From Tubiluchus corallicola (taxonomy: Eukaryota; Priapulida; Priapulimorpha; Priapulimorphida; Tubiluchidae): a DNA stretch of 64,000 bases. The stretch spans positions 485,758 to 549,757 of the forward strand of contig JAQGDQ010000005.1 in NCBI GenBank assembly GCA_030141605.1. The letters run 5' to 3'. Below the pieces are notes generated by a model. The model was not told the DNA's origin. It made no database searches and saw nothing but the letters and a program-made list of their open reading frames with translations. Every line of letters begins with the position of its first letter. The stretch's first letter is position 1. The translations under genes and the position numbers were made by a program. Shown piece after piece: positions 57,239 to 64,000 of this stretch.

Positions 57239-58345
57239 ATGTCCGACCAACATAGTGACAATAAATTGGTTATAGGAGTAAAATCGGAAAAGACAAAAAA
57301 TCCAGAGCCTGGATCTGATCCAAAGTCAGTTCAAGATTTGACGTTATATGTAAGACATTTATTTTGTGTACCTAGTGTTTTCAAAATATTATTGCAATTT
57401 TGCAAATATTAGTAAATTTTTACTGGCCTACAGTACAGTAACGTAACGTAGCTGTCTATCAAACGTCACCTATCTCTTGTAATCAACGAGATTCATATTA
57501 TTCTTTCTGCATCACTCATAATAATTAGCAAATCGATTACCTGTTTAGATAATAAAATATTTATAGGGGTGATAAACTGCTTTTAAGAACGTCTAGACTA
57601 TTGGGAATAGGCATATGCATCGATTAGAACTTGGACATATTACTATTACTAAGCCTTTTAATTAAATTAATGAATGCAACATTAATAATTCTATTGCTTA
57701 TTGCCTAAGCCTTGATATTCTGTTCATTTATTTATTATGTCATGCATAATTAAAATTCATAGGGAATACTCATCTGCCTCATACTTTGAATATCCATAAT
57801 GTGCAATGAGTGACTTAATATCTGCAGAGTGAATGAGTGTCATCACTTGAGGTGGCATAGCAATTCAGTCACGTTGTGTTAAAATTTTGCTTTTGAATCA
57901 TAATTTGAATTTGAATGGATAGTTCAATCCAGGTATCCAGAACTTAAAATACTGTTGTAATATGGTAACTATAACTGGCGTTTCTTGCAGTTTAGGTAGT
58001 AGTGCAAATTATTCGTGAATATGTGCACATGTAATATGCCAGTTTAGTTTAGTTTTTTGCTTAGGTTTCTTTCTAAGTCAATGACTACAGCTATAATAAT
58101 ACTACCTGGAACTGCAAATGTACCTAGTAATTTCTTTGAAAAGGTGTTTTGCAATATTTGTTTGAACAGATATATATTATATATACATGATATACAAAAA
58201 CAGATATATACAAGAAGGTGTCGTTCTATTTGCATATATATATATATATACATATATGTGCAAATAGAAGGACATATATTTGTTTTTTTAAATAAAGAAT
58301 TATAATAATATATAGTATATAGCATCCTATATACGTATATATTAG

Positions 58346-58392
<47 letters not shown>

Positions 58393-61268
58393 ATTAGAAA
58401 TATATATATATATATTTCTAATTTTGAAAACATTACAGTGTTCCCTTGCTACTTCGCGGTTTGTTTATCACTGACTCGCTGTTTCGTGGGTTTTCAAAAA
58501 TATTAATGTAAAACATTTATCGCGGTATTTTCGCTGTTTTGCGGGTTTTTGCGGTATTCCGTGTTGAAGTATTTTTGCACATGTGTAGTAAGTATTGTAC
58601 AGTAATGTATAGATTTGATGAATTCATCATCATCGTTCTAGCTATAGGACATATCTTCAATGGTGAATACCCATATCAAATTTTAAAACTACATATCTAA
58701 GTTTAAGAGCTTAAAACATTTTTATGAACATTTAAGTAAAGTTTTTTTAAAGGTACATGTACAGTATGGGAAAAGTTATTATGGGATTGGGAAAGGGTTA
58801 TGCATAAGAGTGTGGGGAGGGTTTATAAAGACTTAAAAGAATGTATAACTAATAAAATAAGTATAGCATTCCTACTTCGCGGAAATTCACTTATCGCACT
58901 TGGACCTGGAACGGAACACCCACGATAAGTGAGGGAACACTGTATAGGTAACATTGTTATCATTTGGCTATTGCTACTTAATATGATGTTAGATTTATAT
59001 TTAATGCAAAAGTCAGATGTATCTATAATTCTGTATCCCTGTCAATTGCTTATCATGATTGCTTTTAAACAAATTGCTGACAAGATGCACAAGTGGCTAG
59101 AGTATTTGCAGTAGTGGAGATTCTTTATAGACTGATGTCATTCAATGTGCTATTGCGAGTATCAAATGTATTATTGTGAATAAGACAAAGAGTTATATGC
59201 AGGTATGTTGCGAACCGGTTGGCTGTAAAATTATGAGTCTTAGCCACTGCATAATAAGTTAATATAGTGTTTGTCTTTAACTGATCACAGTTTAATTATA
59301 ATCAGTGATTAATAGTACTGAGTAAACTATATGAATTATATGCAAAGAACTTTTTATATTTAGGTTCAAGATTTGCTACAAGGAATGCAGGACAAGTTCC
59401 AAACTATGTCTGATCAAATAATTGGACGAAATATCCTTTTTTCAGCAATTTCATGTGTTAATTATCAAACAACAAAGTAGAGCGTAGAATTTCTTCTGAC
59501 TTCTCTGAAATTTAGAATCAGACATAGGATAGCAGGATTTTCACAACTGAGACAAAATTTAAAAATCTTAAGAAGTAGTAAGAAAGTAAGTTTATTAAAA
59601 AAACACATAACATTTAAAAGCTGAATTACTGTACACAGACAAATGATGAAAAATAACTTCAAAATTTATAAGAGATATTATCGACGGATCTTACATAAAA
59701 ATACATGTATCAAAAAACCTGTCGCGCATTAAAAGCAGTTATGCAAATTAACAGCGAAATAATCTAACATAATCTTCCAAAATGCTTCTTTTGATTTTCT
59801 GTGATCTTTACCATTCACAGTAATCTAATTAATTATTGTAAAGGTGATGTATTATATTTTTCTTCAATGTATTTTTTTATTTCTAATCAATTTTTAACCC
59901 ACTTGTTCACTTGTTGCTACGGTTAAATTGTTATGTCTTCATTTTTTTTAATTTGCTTCCAAATTTTAAGCACAATTTTACTTCAGTTTGCCTTATCCAG
60001 CAATTCCAGTTTTAATTTGGCAAGCACATTTTAACACACTCTATAAATTATTTTACTAACCCTTTTTTTAAATATTTTAAGTTCTTTAGATTGTGTAGCA
60101 GTTATACTTGAGTGACAGACAGAGCAAGTGCATTTTCTAAAATGGGAAGAATATATGTAATATATGTTTGAATTAGATCAACATTGGTTCTGCCTGAGCA
60201 TCTCAGAACTCTTAAAATTAACAGTCTGCTGGCAGCTTTTGAGACTAAAGGTTCATCATGAATATCCCACTTATTTTTCTGATTATTTTCCATAAGTCCT
60301 GTAAGTTAGGATCATGAAACTCACAGGCTGGATAGTCTTGTGTGGGGAAAGGGTAGGGTCTGGTCAAGGTAAGGTGTAGCAGATGTTGTTCCATTACTCC
60401 ACATCTCCTCCTAGGGCTTTCACATCTTGTAAGCTTTTTACTAGTATTTGAGTATTATGGGTGACATTTTATTACCTGGGTGGTTTTATTACTTGACATT
60501 TTAAAAGCTGGGACACTTTAAGGTCTGGAGATAGGATCCAAAATCTTCTTCTAGGCTTTTTTTCATTTTTTCCACAAGTATTTAGGCATTGTGGGGTAGA
60601 TGTGTCCTTAGGGTTTTAAAAAGCTGGGATTCCTTAGGGCCACAGATAGGAGCTAAGGCCAGAAACATTTACTGCATCTCTAAGATGGCTTAGGTGAAAC
60701 AAGAAAGCGGTAGAGGTGTTTTTGTTAAATTTGAATGGTGCATCAAAATAGAAAACTGAGGGCAGGATGTCCTGAAGTATTTTTCCCAGCACTTACCCAT
60801 AGATCATTTTACTAACTATCATGTCATTTTGTCTATTTCGGTGCATGCAAACATAAGTATGGTAGTAATTAGCCATCACCAGTTTTCCTATGGAATAGAA
60901 TGGAAAATTAGCTAAATGCGCCTCACAGTTATATCTTTCCCTCTGCAGTGACTGCAGTCCACCTTCCTTAGTCATAGTACTTGAGTTGTACTGTTGTCCA
61001 CTTGCAGAATTTTGCACGTGGTTAAAATTATCTTTCAGTCTTAGCCAAGGCACAGCTCTTGATGACAATTCATGTATGTTATTCTGTACATGAGAGCTGC
61101 AGTGTTGTAAGGGCAGCTGTTAATTTTCACATGGTGTATGCTTCATTATTGTTAAACTTTCTTAATGACATCTGTGTACTAGATGAAATGGGAAAAAGAA
61201 TTGATGATCTAGAAAAAAATATAGCAGATTTAATGACTCAAGCAGGAGTTGATGAAGGAGAGAAATAA
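57239..61268 (+). CDS. HSBP1: Heat shock factor-binding protein 1
   Basis: Exons 57239-57349, 59364-59430 and 61180-61268 total 267 nt, 88 residues. From residue 28 the sequence aligns with HSBP1: [57 protein letters not shown]. This is the single heptad-repeat coiled coil that forms the HSBP1 trimer or hexamer and binds the trimerisation domain of HSF1, dampening the heat-shock response. The N-terminal 27 residues are longer than in the 76-residue human protein and rich in Lys, Ser and Asp. Intron 1 is a normal GT-AG intron. Intron 2 starts ATATCCTTTT and ends TCTGTGTAC, a U12-type AT-AC intron; only these boundaries restore the Arg-Ile-Asp codons across the junction. ATG 57239 is the first in this frame after the promoter-like GC patch. 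Confidence 0.94.
58180..58430. repeat. TA microsatellites with two hairpins
   Basis: Runs of TATATA at about 58225-58255 and 58352-58384. CTATTTGCATATATATATAT / ATATGTGCAAATAG forms one inverted repeat near 58218-58268. AAAATTAGAAATATATAT...ATATTTCTAATTTT forms another at about 58392-58427, immediately left of the MITE. Confidence 0.8.
58436..58942. mobile_element. pogo/Tigger-type MITE (507 bp)
   Basis: Left end CAGTGTTCCCTTGCTACTTC and right end, reverse-complemented, CAGTGTTCCCTCACTTATCG; the first 11 bases are identical. TA flanks both ends (58434-58435 and 58943-58944). The subterminal CTACTTCGCGG and its inverse context match the well-known Tigger/pogo terminal style. No transposase is encoded. 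Confidence 0.85.
60090..60300 (-). mobile_element. LINE reverse-transcriptase relic
   Basis: The minus strand encodes [20 protein letters not shown] followed by [18 protein letters not shown]. This matches the RT C-terminal region of CR1/Rex-like elements (S..A..RL..LR.L.R.G....DL...Y...I.P.LEYA). Flanking sequence down to about 59470 may be the rest of the element, too decayed to translate. It lies in HSBP1 intron 2. Confidence 0.7.
60300..60670. repeat. Dispersed copy of the 9.7-10.9 kb repeat family
   Basis: CACAAGTATTTAGGCATTGT then GGTAGATGTGTCCTTAGGGT then TTTTAAAAAGCTGGGATTCC then AGGAGCTAA match the same ordered phrases of the array in intron 7 of the giant gene. This shows a genome-dispersed family. 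Confidence 0.6.
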
Positions 61269-62307
61269 CCTTAGTCTGCTTCACTGCAACTTCAGGTAAT
61301 GTAACTAACTTTTTAACTTGTTCTGTTACAAGAAACCGCCAGTGACTATTTCAAATTTCAACGTGTTTGTTAAATGGAAACAACATAAGAGTTTTAATTG
61401 GTTTGGAACAGATTTAGATGGAAACTTGCCTTGAGTGCTACTGTTGTAATTTTTCATTTTGATGGTCAAATTATTATCTGACAATGAAAGATCATTTTTT
61501 GTTTTTAAAGTTTTTGAAATCTTGCACAGACAAATTAGTTTTTAAACAGTAAGGTTAATTTTGATTAAATTTTGTGTGGTGTAGCACTTATAGTCTGAAG
61601 AAGATAAAATGTGTTACTGTGGCTTCAAATGTTCAGGGTCACCTGTATGAAAACACAACAGCAACGGCTAGTGTATGATTTAAACACATTAAGCAAATAT
61701 TACGAGAATCTGGAGACTACAGGTCATGGTGGAGAGTAAAAGTCACACTAGTAAACAGTAAAACTTAAGTGACTCTGTGTGACTCTGCCTATAGAATTGT
61801 AACTAAATATCCCACTAATAATTTGTGCTCTTAAATATGAAATTCTACATCTAAACATAATGATTTTGCTATCTCACATTTGATATAGCTTTGCTATTAC
61901 TATTGCTATTGCTCCCAATGAAACTCTTTTATGTCTTAATACCATACATTATTCTAAATTTGTAATTTACATCAGAGTGTACTTTTTCTTTTGAATAACA
62001 GGAAAGTTATGATGGTTTCGAAGTACCATCTCATAATTTTCTTTTCTACTTCTTCCACAAAAGATTTATGCTGGTAGGAGAAGCAGACTGTATATGAATT
62101 CTCCACGGCACTATGCTAACTTGTAGATAACCGATCATCAATTATGTTAGTCAGAATAAGATAAGTAATAAATTTTTTCCATGCTTTTTGCATAGATAAA
62201 TTTATGCTGTATGTTAGATATCTTAGCCATATTTTATGTCGTTAATTTCTGTTGCACCTAGTTGGAATGGTATCACATTACGAGTGTGTACTGAGGCATA
62301 CAATAAA
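61269..62307 (+). other. HSBP1 3' UTR with AATAAA at 62302
   Basis: No coding sequence. The first clear AATAAA (CAATAAACTT) is at 62302-62307, giving a UTR of about 1 kb; another lies near 62635. Use of either is not proven. Confidence 0.4.
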
Positions 62308-64000
62308 CTTGTGCCAGCTCTACATTATAATTAATGTATGTTTCGATCATGCAACTGTAATTCTTATGGGTTACAAAGACAACTTACATATTTTCTTGTA
62401 AGGTCAGTCAACACAGCTACAGACTGCACATTGCTCAGGATACTGTTAATTGTGGGAGGAGTAACTGTTTACTACATTACACTTTTTTCGTTTTCTCACC
62501 TGCTGTTTATTTATACTGAAGATCAGATCTAGTCCTATAATTTTTCATTTGCATGAACTTTTGTGCCAACTAATTTAATATTTAAATTTTGTGAATTGTG
62601 CAGCATTTTTTGGAAAAGGCTAACAAAAATGATAATAAAGCATGTTGCAATGCAGCATTATGATATGCATAAAGAATATTGCCTAATATTCAGTGCTTGC
62701 TTCAGACAATTTCTGAGTGGTCTGTTGCTTGTCTTTTGCCAGTAAAATATGGTGAATTATTATATTTGTCAATGTCATGTCAAATTTTTTATTAGTGACT
62801 TGTTAGTTAAGTGTCTAAACATTTTCTGTCTTGTTAATTTCATTGCCATTAATTTCAAGTAAAATAAGAATGTTAATTTGTTTTCTGTCTTGACATTTTT
62901 GTGTTATAATTTTTATTTATGTTATGATGAACTGTGATTATTATGTTGTTGTCGTTTAATCTGTACGCAAGTAAGTAAATCAAAGGTACATGTAACAAGC
63001 TTGTTTCATTATTAAGAAATTGATATAAAGATCAATTCTGTAGATGGCAGTGTTATGCTAAACAAATCATTGAATTTTGGTGCAACTTATTGTAACTACC
63101 TGGTTGTCTTTTAATTCAATATCTGTAATTCAAAAAAGGTTTAAAAAAATTAGCAATTCACTGGGTTAACAAAATTTTAATAGTCAGCCTGTAGACTTCA
63201 GCAGTGTTACGACTTTTATTAGTCATCACACAGCTGTTGTACTGTACTGCACATCAAAATACTGTAACAATAATCAAAGTTGAGCAACTAAGAAAAAAAT
63301 AGTTAATTAATTAATGACATGGCAACGGGCGTCCTCATGATCGTTATTACTTGTAAATATATAGACGTATTGTCTGAATTGTAATTTTTATTCTGTGATT
63401 CATAATATTTATATAGGGTGCATTAAGTCGGAGCCTTGTTTCTTTTTTGTTATACTAAGTAAAGTGATGTTACCGTTGCCAGCTACAGACTTTTTCCTTA
63501 AATCATTTAAGTATTGTAACATACTGCTGTAAAACATTCACAGATATTCATTAGTGTTTGGATTTTAATAAAACCAACGTTTTGCACACTGCTGTGTTTC
63601 ATACTTTACTACAGATTGTACTATAAGTAATGTTAAGCCCATGAAGTGATAGTTGGTCGACAATGAGTGAAGCTTTAAAAATAAACTAAGCTACAATGCT
63701 TGATGTCCTAAAAAAAGGTGCACCTAATCTTAGATTTCAAAAAGATGATAAATACAGTGTTTTATGAGCTCGTATACTCAAATTTGAAAGCTAGCTAACA
63801 TTGTAAAAAATCAGCTCTTTACCATCATATCTTTACTTGAATTCAGTAAGGCACTTGAAATCCTGGCAACGAATTAGTTGAAAAAACATGCACTACAAAA
63901 TTATATAAGAGTAACAAAATACAAAGTGAAAATAAAATTTGCCAAGTTATATTTGAATTATTATTGTTGTTGTTATCGTTATTTTTGTTATTATTATCAT
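62308..64000. other. Gene-poor right end
   Basis: AT-rich sequence with small open frames that show no recognisable protein and no clear mobile element. The last 50 bases are a TTATTGTTGTTGTTATC-type simple repeat. Confidence 0.4.

Larger units (their letters stand above)
57350..59363 (+). other. HSBP1 intron 1
   Basis: U2-type (GTAAGA...TTTAG). Holds an AT-rich hairpin region (58170-58430) and the pogo-like MITE at 58436-58942; the rest shows nothing recognised. Confidence 0.8.
59431..61179 (+). other. U12-type AT-AC intron (HSBP1 intron 2)
   Basis: The 5' splice site is A|ATATCCTTTT, a full match to the U12 ATATCCTTT consensus. The 3' end is GTAC| at 61179. A branch-site match TTTCTTAAT (consensus TTCCTTRAY, one mismatch) lies at 61158-61166, about 14 bases before the splice site, within the narrow window U12 introns need. 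There is no GT donor or AG acceptor that keeps the frame. Phase 1. It contains a LINE relic and a copy of the 9.7-10.9 kb repeat family. Confidence 0.92.

Overview
This is an animal (invertebrate metazoan) nuclear DNA window. It is AT-rich by eye, genes are split by many short-to-medium spliceosomal introns, and the recognisable proteins (a giant NO VEIN-like protein, GFOD, ribosomal protein S18, heat shock factor-binding protein 1) are eukaryotic, with GFOD typical of animals. Abundant microsatellites, decayed LINE (non-LTR) retrotransposons and DNA-transposon MITEs fit a mid-sized invertebrate genome. I cannot fix the phylum from the sequence.

Layout. About 1.1-40.3 kb, plus strand: one very large gene of 38 supported coding exons encoding about 2,979 residues. 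Every one of the 37 exon junctions keeps reading frame. The protein joins LOTUS/OST-HTH-like winged helices at the N terminus, an acidic linker, a sacsin/NO VEIN-type GHKL ATPase domain, a long helical middle region, a Pro/Ser-rich linker, and a C-terminal NOV_C (DUF3883) domain with a PD-(D/E)XK-like residue set. Two of its introns use GC donors. Its introns carry tandem repeats, a BTB-domain remnant and MITEs. 43.5-46.9 kb, minus strand: a complete three-exon Gfo/Idh/MocA-family gene (GFOD1/2 type, 394 residues), convergent with the giant gene. 47.4-51.6 kb: a transposon graveyard with a hAT-type MITE (14-bp perfect terminal inverted repeats, 8-bp target duplication) inserted at the 3' end of a decayed LINE, then a second LINE with a microsatellite tail. 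53.76-54.22 kb, plus: intronless RPS18 coding region. 57.24-61.27 kb, plus: HSBP1 in three exons, whose second intron is a textbook U12-type AT-AC intron. 61.3-64 kb: 3' UTR and gene-poor sequence.

The genes do not form an operon or pathway. RPS18 (translation) and HSBP1 (heat-shock response) are housekeeping genes. GFOD is a predicted oxidoreductase-like protein. The giant gene is the most unusual item: its domain set (RNA-binding-type winged helix + GHKL ATPase + nuclease-like C terminus) suggests a nucleic-acid-directed, ATP-driven machine, but that function is inference. All exon models come from reading frame, splice signals and family resemblance, with no transcript support.
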